NCBI GenBank assembly: GCA_965208025.1 | Contig: OZ242302.1 | Span: 2,976,001 to 3,040,000, forward strand | DNA: 64,000 nt | Origin: Bin80 sp965208025 | Lineage (GTDB): Bacteria; Bacteroidota; Rhodothermia; Rhodothermales; Bin80 | Reading direction: 5' to 3' | Part shown: positions 45,791-56,129 of the stretch, piece after piece | How the letters are laid out: the number at the start of each line of letters is the position of its first letter | Position numbering within the stretch: position 1 is the first letter of the stretch | Notes under the pieces: generated by a model | What the model was told of the DNA's origin: nothing | What the model saw: only the letters and a program-made list of their open reading frames with translations | Database searches by the model: none | Program-made: the position numbers and the translations under genes

Positions 45791-47353
45791 ATGGGAATCC
45801 GTAATTTATTCGTCTTCGTTGCTCTTATCTGTTGCAGCGCTCCATCCTCCTGTGCACAGGTGGGTGGACTTGGAACTGTATCCTTTGCGAATTCTGGCTC
45901 CCCCGAGGCGCAGGAGACATTTGCCAGAGGGATATTACTGTTACACAGCTTTGAGTACGAAGATGCGCGTGAGGCATTCACCGAGGCACGCACGATTGAC
46001 CCTGAATTTGCCATGGCCTATTGGGGAGAGGCAATGACATGGAACCATCCGATCTGGATGATCCAGAAAACAGAGCAAGGCCAATCTGTTCTCATGGAGC
46101 TCGCTCCAGACCTTGATGGACGGCTGGAAAAAGCGCCAACCGAACGTGAAAAGGAGTACATTCGCGCCATTGACGCTCTGTACTTTGGAGAGGGAGGTAA
46201 GGAGGCGAGAGACTTTGCCTATGAGAGTCAGATGGCGGGCCTCTCTGCCAACTTTCCTGATGATCTTGAAGCTGCAGCATTTCATGCGCTCTCCATTTTG
46301 GGGTTAGCCCATGATGGCCGTGACTTTGCGTTGTATATGCGGGCAGCTGCCATCGTTGAAAAAGTGTTTGCTGAGAACCCACAGCACCCAGGAGCGGCTC
46401 ACTACCTGATTCATGCCTATGATGATCCGATCCATGCTCCGTTGGGATTGCGTGCTGCCCGCGTCTATGCAGAGATTGCTCCCGAAGCAGCTCATGCCCT
46501 CCATATGCCCTCACATATTTTTGCGGCGCTGGGCATGTGGCCAGAAATGGAATCGGCAAATCAAGCTTCCTTTCTGGCGAGTGATGCACGGATGCATCGA
46601 AAAGGGTTAGGAGTGGAAGCTCGTTCGTTTCATGCCCGACATTGGCTCGCCTATGCATACTTGCAACAGGGCCGCTATGCCGAAGCTGAGCAGTTGGTTC
46701 AGGACATGTTGGCAGATGTCTCGGAGGGTGGTGATTCAAAGTTTATACGAGGGTATGCCGTTCGGATCTTGGTCGACTACCTCGTTGAGACTGAGAACTG
46801 GGTGTCCGAGTATGCTGATGTAAAGTTTCCTGCCGACGACCTTCGTCCGCCTAGCCGAGCGAACCTGTATTTCATGAGCGGCAAAGTAGCGCTGGCGAAC
46901 AATGACGAACAAGGCGCAAGACAGGCGCTTAAGTTACTGATGGATTTGGAGAATAAAGATGAGGAGGGGCAGTTGTTGCAGCATCAACTGAAAGCAGATC
47001 TCTTGATATTGGAGGGGAATCTCAAAGGGGCCATTGAGCTTCTAACCACCGCCGCAGAGATGGATTCGGAGCGACCACTTGATTACGGCCCTCCCAAACC
47101 GGCCAAGCCAACGCATGAGCGTCTTGGAGAGCTCCACTTGCTGGCCAGCAATGGTGAAGATGCTATGCAGGCCTTTGAGGCATCTCTGGCGCGAGCCTCA
47201 GGAAGGACGCAATCACTCTTGGGGTTGTCGAACGCAGCAAAGATGAGTGGAGATATGGAAACGTACCAAAACGCAATATCCCGAGTGAAGGAAATCTGGA
47301 AAGTAGCGGACGCCAATGTTGCCAAATCACTTTCGGCCTCCGAAAATTTGTGA
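45791..47353 (+). CDS. Secreted TPR-repeat protein, unknown function
   Basis: The 520-aa protein has a signal peptide, MGIRNLFVFVALICCSAPSS followed by CAQ, ending near residue 22, possibly a lipoprotein since Cys21 sits late in the leader. It has several tetratricopeptide-like helices (LLLHSFEYEDAREAFTEA, LAYAYLQQGRYAEAEQL, GALELL-type). A histidine-rich core (HPGAAHYLIHAYDDPIHAP and HALHMPSHIFAAL) is conserved in a Bacteroidota family. These often act as scaffolds; no enzymatic function is claimed. Confidence 0.8.
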   Translation: MGIRNLFVFVALICCSAPSSCAQVGGLGTVSFANSGSPEAQETFARGILLLHSFEYEDAREAFTEARTIDPEFAMAYWGEAMTWNHPIWMIQKTEQGQSVLMELAPDLDGRLEKAPTEREKEYIRAIDALYFGEGGKEARDFAYESQMAGLSANFPDDLEAAAFHALSILGLAHDGRDFALYMRAAAIVEKVFAENPQHPGAAHYLIHAYDDPIHAPLGLRAARVYAEIAPEAAHALHMPSHIFAALGMWPEMESANQASFLASDARMHRKGLGVEARSFHARHWLAYAYLQQGRYAEAEQLVQDMLADVSEGGDSKFIRGYAVRILVDYLVETENWVSEYADVKFPADDLRPPSRANLYFMSGKVALANNDEQGARQALKLLMDLENKDEEGQLLQHQLKADLLILEGNLKGAIELLTTAAEMDSERPLDYGPPKPAKPTHERLGELHLLASNGEDAMQAFEASLARASGRTQSLLGLSNAAKMSGDMETYQNAISRVKEIWKVADANVAKSLSASENL

Positions 47354-47583
47354 AAGTGAACCACTCCAACGCCTCATTCGCTTCACTCCCCCTTGTCCGA
47401 TCCAGTGTACTCTGAATCCATGCCTGCCAGAGGGGGTTCAATGCGAAGAAAGTCAATCCCTCGAATTGATCCGTTAACTCTATGAAGGGCAAATTATTTT
47501 TAGGCGTGATAGGTGTGCATGGGTTGAGCCTTCGAATCGGTTCCTCTTGTGGAATTGATCTGCATGAGTCATGGATTCCCCGT

Positions 47584-49383
47584 ATGCAGTTCAATGTCCA
47601 GAGTCTGTTTGTTTTCCTGTTTCTTCTTACCTGTACCCTCCCATCTGGACGCCTTTCGGCGCAGGATTCTACGCCGCCAAAGCATGAGTTTCGAGGGGCT
47701 TGGGTTGCAACCGTTAGTCGGCTGGATTGGCCCTCGTCAAACGCCGAAGCGCCGCAGAAAGCACAGTTGAACCGTCTCTTGAATTATCTCCAAGATGCTG
47801 GAATCAATGCGGTTTTTTTTCAAGTGCGGTCTTACGGTGATGCCATGTACGCATCAAGCTATGAGCCCTGGTCCTACTACCTGACGGGGCAACAGGGGCA
47901 AGCGCCAACCTATGATCCTCTGGCGTATGCCATAGAGGAGTCCCGTCGTCGTGGGATGGAACTACATGCATGGATCAATCCGTACCGAGCCCACAATAGC
48001 AATTCCCCCTATCGGGTTGCAAATAATCATGTGACCAAGACTCACCCCGAGTGGGCGTTCAACGCGGGTCCCTTTACATGGCTTGATCCCGGGCGAGTGG
48101 AAGTGCGAGATTATGTGTCCAGAATCGTGATGGATATCGCACGCCGCTATGATGTAGACGGAATCCACATGGATGATTATTTCTATCCGTATCCTCCAAA
48201 CCACATCTCACAGCAGGATCTTGCAACGTTCCAATCGCAAAATCGCGGATTCACCAGTATTCAATCTTGGCGTAGGGACAATGTGAATCTTTTGGTCTCC
48301 CAAATTTCGGACAGCTTACAGAATTTCAACCCCGAATTAAAATGGGGGATCAGTCCATTCGGGATTTGGAAAAGTGGGGTTCCATCGGGGATCAGAGGGT
48401 TGAATGCCTACGAGACCATATTTGTAGATGCGACCGCATGGGTTCGATCGGAATCGGTGGACTATCTCGTTCCACAACTTTATTGGCCATTCGGTGGGCA
48501 ACAGGACTATGCATCGTTAGCGCGATGGTGGGCGCAGCAAATGAGCGGCTTTCATCTATATACCGGTCATGCTCTGTATAAGACCGAATCCGGTCGTCAG
48601 AGGTTCAGTGCATCCGAAGTACCGAATCAAGTTGCGTTTAATCGGGACCACTCGTTCATCCAGGGGAGTGTATTCTTTCGTGCCACGCATCTATTTCCCC
48701 GACGTTCACGCGGGTTCCCTGAGACCATTCGGGCAGGGCTCTATAAGTATCCTGCTCTGACCCCTTCCATGGATTGGAAAGATCAGACCCAACCTCTCGC
48801 TCCCCTCAATTTGACCGCTCAAGCAGACGGCGCAGAGGTCATGCTCAGTTGGGATGCTGTCCAGAATGCGTCCGGGCGGTACGCAATTTATCGCGTGACC
48901 AGTGACGCTGAGCCCGATGCGGTGACCGCTGCTCAGGATGCACGAAACTTGATTGCGCTCACGGGCGAAACTCAGTTCAAGGATCCCGCAAGCCCCGAAA
49001 TGGGGCGACAGTGGTACTTTGTGCAGTCCATCAGTCATAATTCTATTGAAAGTGCGCCCAGTAATATTGTACGATCGCCAATCGCGACCGCACTGGTGAG
49101 CGAGTCCATCCCTACGCCGCTGAGTATCAACGCTTATCCTACGGTATTCACCGATCAGATTCAGCTTGAATATGTGTTGCCGAGAACAGACGAGGTTACC
49201 CTGGAAATGTATGACGCAATTGGACGTAGGGTTCGAACACTCATAGAGAGTGCCCCCCGGCAGGCAGGGCAGCATATTTTCACAATTTCATCGGATGGAC
49301 ACCAATTGCCTGGCGGAGTCTATTGGATCGTACTGAGTACCAAACAGGACAGGATCTCTCAGGCAGTGATCCGTACCCGATAG
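47584..49383 (+). CDS. Secreted GH10-like (DUF187/YngK) glycosyl hydrolase with sorting domain
   Basis: The 599-aa protein starts at ATG 47584 with signal peptide MQFNVQSLFVFLFLLTCTLP followed by SGRLSAQ. The catalytic barrel begins HEFRGAWVATVSRLDWPSS and includes FFQVRSYGDAMYAS, GMELHAWINPYRAHN and DVDGIHMDDYFYPYP, characteristic of the DUF187 family. A fibronectin type III-like domain follows at about residue 400, then a C-terminal beta-domain (VTLEMYDAIGRRVRTL and GGVYWIVLS) like type IX secretion sorting domains. It probably cleaves cell-surface or environmental polysaccharide. Confidence 0.85.
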   Translation: MQFNVQSLFVFLFLLTCTLPSGRLSAQDSTPPKHEFRGAWVATVSRLDWPSSNAEAPQKAQLNRLLNYLQDAGINAVFFQVRSYGDAMYASSYEPWSYYLTGQQGQAPTYDPLAYAIEESRRRGMELHAWINPYRAHNSNSPYRVANNHVTKTHPEWAFNAGPFTWLDPGRVEVRDYVSRIVMDIARRYDVDGIHMDDYFYPYPPNHISQQDLATFQSQNRGFTSIQSWRRDNVNLLVSQISDSLQNFNPELKWGISPFGIWKSGVPSGIRGLNAYETIFVDATAWVRSESVDYLVPQLYWPFGGQQDYASLARWWAQQMSGFHLYTGHALYKTESGRQRFSASEVPNQVAFNRDHSFIQGSVFFRATHLFPRRSRGFPETIRAGLYKYPALTPSMDWKDQTQPLAPLNLTAQADGAEVMLSWDAVQNASGRYAIYRVTSDAEPDAVTAAQDARNLIALTGETQFKDPASPEMGRQWYFVQSISHNSIESAPSNIVRSPIATALVSESIPTPLSINAYPTVFTDQIQLEYVLPRTDEVTLEMYDAIGRRVRTLIESAPRQAGQHIFTISSDGHQLPGGVYWIVLSTKQDRISQAVIRTR

Positions 49384-49578
49384 ATGGTGACCGCGATTTG
49401 GTTTGACGACCATCGGAACAAACGAAGTGGCAAACAAATTGTACATTTTCTTACGTTACATTGAATCAAAATGGATCCACTCGTCCTTCTATGGGTTAGA
49501 ATCAGGTAAGAATATTCGTGATTCACCATTCCTGAATACTGTCTATCCTATCCAGTCATTAATTCCAGCAATTAAATT

Positions 49579-50001
49579 ATGATTGTTCAATATCCTTTCC
49601 TCATTTATTCTGTGATTGTAGTTGTTACACTTTGCACCGCCATCTGGTGGATGCATATCGTCCTTCGTAGACGGATTGACCGTCTTGAAGAAACCCTTTC
49701 GTTAGAGATTGATAATCTCCGAATCAAACTTGATGAGGATATTCAGGAATTTTGCGAGAAGATTCGGCTTTCCGTTCGGGAGTTCTGTGACAAAATCAGG
49801 AATGATATTACAAATATTGAGGGCGATCAGCAAGCGCTCATTGATTCGTTGGACAATCTTGAACGTGGTATCTCCAATCTGGAAAATACATTGAGTCCAA
49901 TCCCTGGAGCTAAACCTCTACAGGTCATGTGCATTCGTCCGCAGTTTCCTGGAGGCCATAAGAACCAGGACATTCTGGTTTTACGGATGTGTTACAACTA
50001 A
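49579..50001 (+). CDS. Single-span membrane protein with coiled coil, unknown function
   Basis: The 140-aa protein has one membrane span, LIYSVIVVVTLCTAIWWMHI, then a positively charged RRRIDRLE and a coiled-coil segment (residues about 30-105) of repeated DEDIQEFCEKIRLSVREFCDK-like units. The N-in, C-out or reverse topology cannot be decided. The last 25 residues overlap a minus-strand frame and may not be coding. No family recognised. Confidence 0.55.
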   Translation: MIVQYPFLIYSVIVVVTLCTAIWWMHIVLRRRIDRLEETLSLEIDNLRIKLDEDIQEFCEKIRLSVREFCDKIRNDITNIEGDQQALIDSLDNLERGISNLENTLSPIPGAKPLQVMCIRPQFPGGHKNQDILVLRMCYN

Positions 50002-50329
50002 TCCGTATGCCCTCGCTCGGAGTGCGAATGAGGAGATCCTCTCCATTGGCTTCCTCCGCGTATAGTTCAAAGTTGCTTCCTCCCTGTTTTCTGCTCTTCA
50101 CAGCAGATTCATTTCGGTCACTCTCTCCCAATGCCTGCGGTCTTAGAGATGGTAGGATGAATTCGGTGATCACCTGAGGCTGATTGGAGATTCCTGAATC
50201 AAGTGGTGATCGTTTGACAGGATGTCCTCCCGATTGTATTGTGCCTATTTTCTCTTCTCGCCTGCGCCTGAATTCAGAGAAACTCACAAGATTCCTGTCC
50301 TGGATCGCTTCGGGTGTGGGGTTGGATGA

Positions 50330-51040
50330 CTAGCTTCCAATCAGTCGGAATGCACTGCCCGCCAGTAATCCACCGAGGATGGGGCCGAGAACTGGAATCC
50401 ATGCGTACCCCCAATCGTTGCTGCCTTTCCCTCGAATCGGCGTCAGAGCGTGAACAACCCGAGGACTGAGATCACGTGCGGGATTGATTGCATATCCCGT
50501 TGTTCCTCCCAGAGTCAGTCCGATGGCCAGTACGATGATCCCGACTGGGAGTGCGTCCAGTGCGCCAAGGCCAATCTCAGGTTCAACCATGTAGAGTACT
50601 GCAAACACCAAGACAAACGTTGCAACGATTTCGCTCAGGAGGTTAGAAATATTGTTACGGATGGCGGGAGCGGTACAGAAGACCGCTCGCTTCAACTCTG
50701 AGTCATCGGTTGCGTCAAAGTGATCTTTGTAGATGATCCATACTAGACATGCTCCGAGTGCGCCCCCCAGAAACTGGGCAATGAGATAGGCTGGAACCCC
50801 GCCCCATTCAAATTTGCCTGCAAGAGCGAGTCCAAGTGTGACGGCAGGATTAATGTGCGCACCGCTGTACTTGGCCACGATAAATACAGACACAAAAACG
50901 GCAACGCCCCAGCCAATATTGATTGCAATCCAGCCGGCCCCATGCCCTTTTGTATTCTTGAGGACTACGTTTGCAACGACGGCATTTCCAAGAAGAAGGA
51001 GCATAGCCGTTCCGATAAATTCACCAAGAAAGGGACTCAT
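50330..51040 (-). CDS. glpF: Glycerol facilitator/aquaglyceroporin (MIP family)
   Basis: The 236-aa channel has two NPA motifs, HINPAVTLGLAL and YAINPARDLSPRVVHAL, in the half-helices. Both are intact. The Asp after NPAR is typical of glycerol-conducting members. I start it at ATG 51038-51040 (MSPFLGEFIGTAMLLLLG); an upstream TTG would extend into glpK. It follows glpK in a 22-bp-spaced pair, so the two should act together in glycerol uptake and phosphorylation. Confidence 0.93.
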   Translation of the reverse strand: MSPFLGEFIGTAMLLLLGNAVVANVVLKNTKGHGAGWIAINIGWGVAVFVSVFIVAKYSGAHINPAVTLGLALAGKFEWGGVPAYLIAQFLGGALGACLVWIIYKDHFDATDDSELKRAVFCTAPAIRNNISNLLSEIVATFVLVFAVLYMVEPEIGLGALDALPVGIIVLAIGLTLGGTTGYAINPARDLSPRVVHALTPIRGKGSNDWGYAWIPVLGPILGGLLAGSAFRLIGS

Positions 51041-51062
51041 AGTTTGATCGGTCGAATCAGGT

Positions 51063-52538
51063 TCATGTTTTTGCCCGTTCAATTGCTTCAGCCCATCTTT
51101 CCATTAGACTTAAAGCAGCAGACTGGGGCATTTGAGGTTCAAAGGAGTTATCTATTTGCCAGAATTTGCGGATCTCGTCCAAGTCAGCCCATACTCCTGC
51201 ACCAATCCCGGCAAGATAGGCCGCTCCGAGTGCAGTCGTTTCCCGTACTACGGGCCGAACGACTGGGACCCCAAGAAGATCTGCCTGAAACTGCATCAGT
51301 AGATGATTGGAGGTTGCACCCCCATCAACACGCATTTCCTCCAGCTTTATATCTGCGTCCGCCTGCATGGCTTGAATCACCTCTGTGCTTTGGAAGGCGA
51401 TACTTTCAAGCGCCGCTCTGGCAAGATGTGCTGCACTACTCCCGCGGGTTAACCCCGTGATCATCCCCCGCGCATAGGGATCCCAGTGGGGCGCTCCCAA
51501 TCCGGTAAAGGCGGGGACAATGGTTACGCCGCCACTGTCGTTCACCTGCGAAGCGAGCGATTCAACCTCTTCGGAAGTACGGATGAGACCTATTTCGTCT
51601 CGAAGCCACTGAACAACTGCACCCCCAATGAAAACACTCCCTTCAAGTGCATACTGGGGAGGTCCCTCGAGCTGCCATGCCACGGTTGATAAGAGGCGAT
51701 TCGTAGAGGCGACCGCGTCCGACCCTGTATTCATCAGCAAAAAACAACCGGTTCCATAGGTGTTTTTGACCATCCCAGGTTTGGTACAAACCTGACCGAA
51801 CAGCGCTGCCTGTTGGTCACCTGCGACGCCAAAAATAGGAATCGGATGTCCCAACAGAGTCGTCTCTCCAAAGAACCCACTCGACGGCAGGATGGATGGC
51901 AGGATCTCCTCGGGAATATTCAGGATTGAACAAAGATCAGGATCCCACTCATGAGTGTGGAGATTGTAAAGCAGGGTTCGACTTGCATTGGTGCGATCGG
52001 TGCAGTGCTGGCGGCCATCGGTGAGTTTCCAGATCAACCATGAATCCACGGTTCCAGCGCATAAACGTCCAGAGATAGCCATTGCCTGCGCCTCAGGACA
52101 ATGATCCAGGAGCCACCGGATCTTCGTCCCAGAGAAATACGGATCAAGCAAGAGCCCCGTACGCTTCTGAAACAGTGGTTCATGGCCCGCGGAGCGAAGT
52201 TCATCACAGATTTCAGCGGTGCGACGATCCTGCCAAACAATTGCATTATGGATCGGATCACCAGAATTCCGATCCCACAATACAACCGTTTCCCGCTGGT
52301 TGGCGATCCCGATGGCTGCGATATCTTGGGGGAGTAAGCCGCACTGATGCAAGACCTCTACTGCCACAGCACATTGAGACTCCCATAGTTCAATCGGGTG
52401 ATGCTCAACCCAGCCAGGTTGAGGATAGATTTGATCAAATTCTTTCTGGGCCACTCCAACGACTGCCCCCTCAGAATCAAATATGATTGCTCGGGAACTG
52501 GTTGTCCCCTGATCAAAGGCAAGGAGGTACATGGACAT
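51063..52538 (-). CDS. glpK: Glycerol kinase
   Basis: The 491-aa FGGY-family kinase makes glycerol 3-phosphate. The N-terminal phosphate loop is LAFDQGTTSSRAIIFDSEG, AIGIANQRETVVLWDR is the substrate region, and VAGDQQAALFGQ the second loop. WDPYARGMITGLTRGS and MRVDGGATSNHLLMQFQADL are the C-terminal signatures. Start at ATG 52536-52538 or the second ATG (52532). It is upstream of glpF in one operon. Confidence 0.96.
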   Translation of the reverse strand: MSMYLLAFDQGTTSSRAIIFDSEGAVVGVAQKEFDQIYPQPGWVEHHPIELWESQCAVAVEVLHQCGLLPQDIAAIGIANQRETVVLWDRNSGDPIHNAIVWQDRRTAEICDELRSAGHEPLFQKRTGLLLDPYFSGTKIRWLLDHCPEAQAMAISGRLCAGTVDSWLIWKLTDGRQHCTDRTNASRTLLYNLHTHEWDPDLCSILNIPEEILPSILPSSGFFGETTLLGHPIPIFGVAGDQQAALFGQVCTKPGMVKNTYGTGCFLLMNTGSDAVASTNRLLSTVAWQLEGPPQYALEGSVFIGGAVVQWLRDEIGLIRTSEEVESLASQVNDSGGVTIVPAFTGLGAPHWDPYARGMITGLTRGSSAAHLARAALESIAFQSTEVIQAMQADADIKLEEMRVDGGATSNHLLMQFQADLLGVPVVRPVVRETTALGAAYLAGIGAGVWADLDEIRKFWQIDNSFEPQMPQSAALSLMERWAEAIERAKT

Positions 52539-52630
52539 GTAACAGGATGGAATTCAGAACAAATATAACAATCTATGCAACTAGGAGCGCACCTGAACGT
52601 ACGGAACATGGAAGACCATCCATAACCTCT

Positions 52631-54121
52631 ATGGACCTTATCACTTTGATTACCGCAGTTGCGCTACTTCTTATCGCAATTGGTATTGGTCATAAATCGA
52701 ATGGTTCGTGGCCAATTCTCGGGGGCTTTGCCATGCTTATTGGTGCAGTGGTTGCACGAATTGTATCTGGGGATGGGCCGATACATGTGGGAATTGAACT
52801 GTTTCGTGACAGTGGAATCAGCCTATTGATTGCTGCTACCTACATGGGAATCAGGAAGCTGGCGGATCATGCGCGTCCATTTGCAGTTCTGGGGGTGGCT
52901 TCGTTGATCCTTTCGGGCTTGCTCTTTGGTGCCCATTATATGGTGCGAGCCATTTTGACTCCGAAAACCCAATCCATTCTGTTAGAGTTAGGCCCCGATG
53001 ATTCCGTCGTTGAAGTGGAAGAGATTCTGAACCGCTATGCACAGGCGTGGGAGCGTGCATTTCCGACGGTTTCACTGGCAGACGATCCTGATCTGGCTCA
53101 GGTCTATCTGGTGGGTGTAGCCCCGCGTCAAGTACCCAGAATCATGGATGCTCTACATGCCGACACGGAGAATGTGGATCATGTCGAGATCAACCTTGAA
53201 GTGAGCCTTTCTCTTCCTGCATCGGAGGGGGAGTTGATCCAGTCCTCTCGGACTCTGATTGAAAATGATCCATTTGCAGATCGGCAGTGGGCGCTGGATG
53301 CAGTTCAAGTGCATGAGGCCCATCTCATCTTGCAGAATGCTACGCCTGTTCGTAAAGCACGCGTCGCAATTCTGGATACGGGCGTGGAGTCAAGCCATGA
53401 AGATTTAGAGGCGGTATATGTGGAGGGAGTACAGGACGATGCCCATGGGCACGGGACACACTGTGCGGGGATTGCAGGCGCTACAACGAATAATCGTCTG
53501 GGGATTGCCTCGTTGAATTGGGAGGGGCGATTTATTGAAGTACTGGGATTCAGGGCGCTCTCGGAGACTGGACAGGGGTCCTTGGAATCCATCGCCCAAG
53601 CAATCATTGATGCGACCGAAGCAGACGCTGATGTGATTTCCATGTCATTGGGCAGCAGGTCAATGGAGACGCCACGGGTCATCTTGAATGCCGTAGAGTA
53701 CGCATTGGACCGGGATGTGATTGTGGTTGCATCCGCAGGCAATTCCAACGAGGATGCTCTGTACCACTTCCCATCAAATATAGAGGGAGTGGTCGCTGTT
53801 GCGGCCATTGACCAAAATCTTGTGAAAGCAAAATTTTCAAACACGACCGAACGTCTTACCCGTCCAATCGCTGCACCAGGGGTAGATCTCTATTCCACGT
53901 TTATAGACAATTCCTACAAACCGATGAGCGGTACATCCATGGCAACTCCCGTTGTCTCCGGGTTAGTGGGCATCATGCGTTCCATGAATCCAGAGATCTC
54001 ACAGGATCAAGTTTATTCAATCTTGCATGAAACAGGAACAGAAGTTCCAGATACGCCCATAGTAGGTCGCATCGTCAATGCCGAGGCTGCACTCCAGCGT
54101 ACGATGGAGACTGAGGTCTAA
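52631..54121 (+). CDS. Membrane-anchored subtilisin-like serine protease (S8)
   Basis: The 496-aa protein starts at ATG 52631. Its first 120 residues hold four or so membrane spans (ITAVALLLIAIGIGH onward). The protease domain has the triad in AILDTGVESSHEDL (Asp249), GHGTHCAGIAG (His274) and MSGTSMATPVVSG (Ser436), with the oxyanion Asn in SAGNSNE. A region before it (130-210, AQAWERAFPTVSLADDPD and others) may be an inhibitory propeptide-like segment. It likely acts at the cell envelope. A multi-span N-terminus is unusual for S8. Confidence 0.9.
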   Translation: MDLITLITAVALLLIAIGIGHKSNGSWPILGGFAMLIGAVVARIVSGDGPIHVGIELFRDSGISLLIAATYMGIRKLADHARPFAVLGVASLILSGLLFGAHYMVRAILTPKTQSILLELGPDDSVVEVEEILNRYAQAWERAFPTVSLADDPDLAQVYLVGVAPRQVPRIMDALHADTENVDHVEINLEVSLSLPASEGELIQSSRTLIENDPFADRQWALDAVQVHEAHLILQNATPVRKARVAILDTGVESSHEDLEAVYVEGVQDDAHGHGTHCAGIAGATTNNRLGIASLNWEGRFIEVLGFRALSETGQGSLESIAQAIIDATEADADVISMSLGSRSMETPRVILNAVEYALDRDVIVVASAGNSNEDALYHFPSNIEGVVAVAAIDQNLVKAKFSNTTERLTRPIAAPGVDLYSTFIDNSYKPMSGTSMATPVVSGLVGIMRSMNPEISQDQVYSILHETGTEVPDTPIVGRIVNAEAALQRTMETEV

Positions 54122-54389
54122 TCAAGTGATCGAAGTTTTGACATCCTCTTAACGGCATGAAGAGAGGGTTGAGGTTCTCCCCCATGAAAATACCCAACAG
54201 GAAACCATAGACGAATCAGTTCGGGACTGCCAGAACAATCAAAGCGGAGCCGTATTGGGTTTTCGAGATGGAGCAGACGAAAACACTCCATCTATCGTGA
54301 AAAGTGAGTAACCTATCCGATCCGATTTGTGACGAATCTCCGCAACCAGATCGGAAGATCGGGGAAGGGGAGAACCAAGTCCAGAGGGT

Positions 54390-56066
54390 TCAGGACTCTG
54401 AAAGCACTGCCTGAAAGGTGTCATCCGACACATTCCCGCCGCAAATCACCAATGCAACTTTTTGACCCGTCAGATCTTTCTCGTACCGCAAGAAACAGGC
54501 AACGGTCACAGCGGCCGCGCCTTCAATTTTTTGATGGTGTGTTCGATAGATGAGACGCATTGCGCTGGCAATCTCCTCTTCGGTTGCCGTCATCCACTCA
54601 TCTACAAGTTCCGTACATAGCGAGAGGGTGAACGCATCGGATTCAATCCCTCCGGCGGTTCCATCGGAAAGTGTGGATTGGGCAGGTTGTTCAATAATAT
54701 GGCCAACTTGCACGGATTCATGCATGACATTTGATTTCACAGGTGAACAACCGATGATCTTCACTTTGGGGCAATGTGCTTTCAGGGCCAGAGCAATCCC
54801 ACTGATGAGTCCGCCGCCCCCTACGGAGGCAAACACATAGTTCAGTGGTCCAATCTGATCAATGAGTTCAACACCAATCGTCCCTTGACCTGCGATGATG
54901 TGCCAATCATTGTAAGGAGAGATGAATACTTGACCTTGATCATGAGCCACTCGCCTCGCCTCATATTCGGCATCTACTCCATCCTCGCCATAAAATTCCA
55001 GAGAAGAACCAAGCTCATGAAGGGATTCAACTTTGGACGAATCTGTCGTTACAGGAACATAAATCGTCCCATCCAACGCATTCTCTTGTAAAATCTTGGA
55101 AGTGGCCAAGCCATGATTTCCCGTGGATGCCACGGTCACAGGAGGTGGAGAGCTACCAAGAGCCCGAATCTTGTTCAGCGCGCCTCTGTACTTAAATGAT
55201 CCAGTGTGCTGAAGATTTTCGAGCTTCAGGAAGACCTTGGCTCCACTGGGATTCGCGAGGGTTTCTGATGGAAGAACAGGGGTCTGGATGACCTTTCCCC
55301 GAAGTTGCCTTGCGGCGTTCATCACATACAGGTACGCCCGCCATGAGGGGAATCGGGTAGAGCGCGAGGAGTTCAAAGGAGCGTCCAAGTATTGTTTTCG
55401 AACTTGGGGTGGGAAGCGTTCAATTGCATACCTGAGAGCAGTTCTGGGAAGGACCGTGGACGGGTGATTCAGGAAACCGGTCAACACAGACTCGTCGCGC
55501 TTCCCGACTTCGCGAAGCATCCAGCCACATGCCTTGTGGATCAAATCCTCTGAATCTCTGGCCAAGAAGTCAGACAAAGCTAAGGTGTCGGTATACTGAT
55601 CCCGTTTGATGAAGTAATAAGTGGATACGATCGCAATTCGACGTTCCCAGAGATTTTTACTTTTTGCAAGAGAGTACAAGATCGTTCGCGGACGCTCAAA
55701 AAGGTAAGGTCCCATGATTTTATGACAACTGGTGTCCACCAGATCCCAGTTGTTAATGAATGGGAGAGATTCCAAGTAGGTATCGTACACTTGATCTTGT
55801 TGGCCATGTTGAAAGGCGCGGACAAGAAGGCAGAGTGCGGTAAATCGATCCTCATGATAAGGCGATTGGAGCAACAGAACCATTTCCTCCAATGGAACCT
55901 CTCTCCATTGCTTGGCAAGTTTACGAAGTTTCGGGACAGGGATCCCTCGAAATAGATCCCCTTCGCCGTATTCTCCCCGTCCAGTCTTGAAGAATCGCTG
56001 GCAGTGCGATGCCCGTACGGGATCTCCCAAGCTTTCCAAATGATTTTGCAGCTCGTTAGCCGTCAT
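54390..56066 (-). CDS. Fusion: AlkD-like DNA alkylation repair domain plus PLP threonine/serine dehydratase
   Basis: A single 558-aa frame. Residues 1 to about 235 match AlkD-type HEAT-repeat DNA glycosylases: DLFRGIPVPKLRKLAKQW, HEDRFTALCLLVRAF, FINNWDLVDTSCHKI and the usual ending TALRYAIERFPPQVRKQYLD. Residues about 250-558 are a fold type II PLP enzyme: KLENLQHTGSFKYRGALNKI with the PLP Lys, STGNHGLATSK, the SVGGGGLISGIAL phosphate loop and VICGGNVSD. No known enzyme combines these activities. An in-frame ATG at MNAARQLRGKVIQTPVLPS, just where the second domain begins, leaves open two overlapping genes with a lost stop. Confidence 0.88.
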   Translation of the reverse strand: MTANELQNHLESLGDPVRASHCQRFFKTGRGEYGEGDLFRGIPVPKLRKLAKQWREVPLEEMVLLLQSPYHEDRFTALCLLVRAFQHGQQDQVYDTYLESLPFINNWDLVDTSCHKIMGPYLFERPRTILYSLAKSKNLWERRIAIVSTYYFIKRDQYTDTLALSDFLARDSEDLIHKACGWMLREVGKRDESVLTGFLNHPSTVLPRTALRYAIERFPPQVRKQYLDAPLNSSRSTRFPSWRAYLYVMNAARQLRGKVIQTPVLPSETLANPSGAKVFLKLENLQHTGSFKYRGALNKIRALGSSPPPVTVASTGNHGLATSKILQENALDGTIYVPVTTDSSKVESLHELGSSLEFYGEDGVDAEYEARRVAHDQGQVFISPYNDWHIIAGQGTIGVELIDQIGPLNYVFASVGGGGLISGIALALKAHCPKVKIIGCSPVKSNVMHESVQVGHIIEQPAQSTLSDGTAGGIESDAFTLSLCTELVDEWMTATEEEIASAMRLIYRTHHQKIEGAAAVTVACFLRYEKDLTGQKVALVICGGNVSDDTFQAVLSES

Positions 56067-56129
56067 CTTCGGGGGAACACATTCGCTCTAAATGCGTACT
56101 TATGGGTTGGCCAATAAATAATCTCAGGC

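Noticed and set aside
49925..50287. 120-codon minus-strand frame with GTG start
   Set aside because: It is hydrophilic, has no recognisable domain and overlaps the coiled-coil gene; a shadow or decayed gene is as likely.
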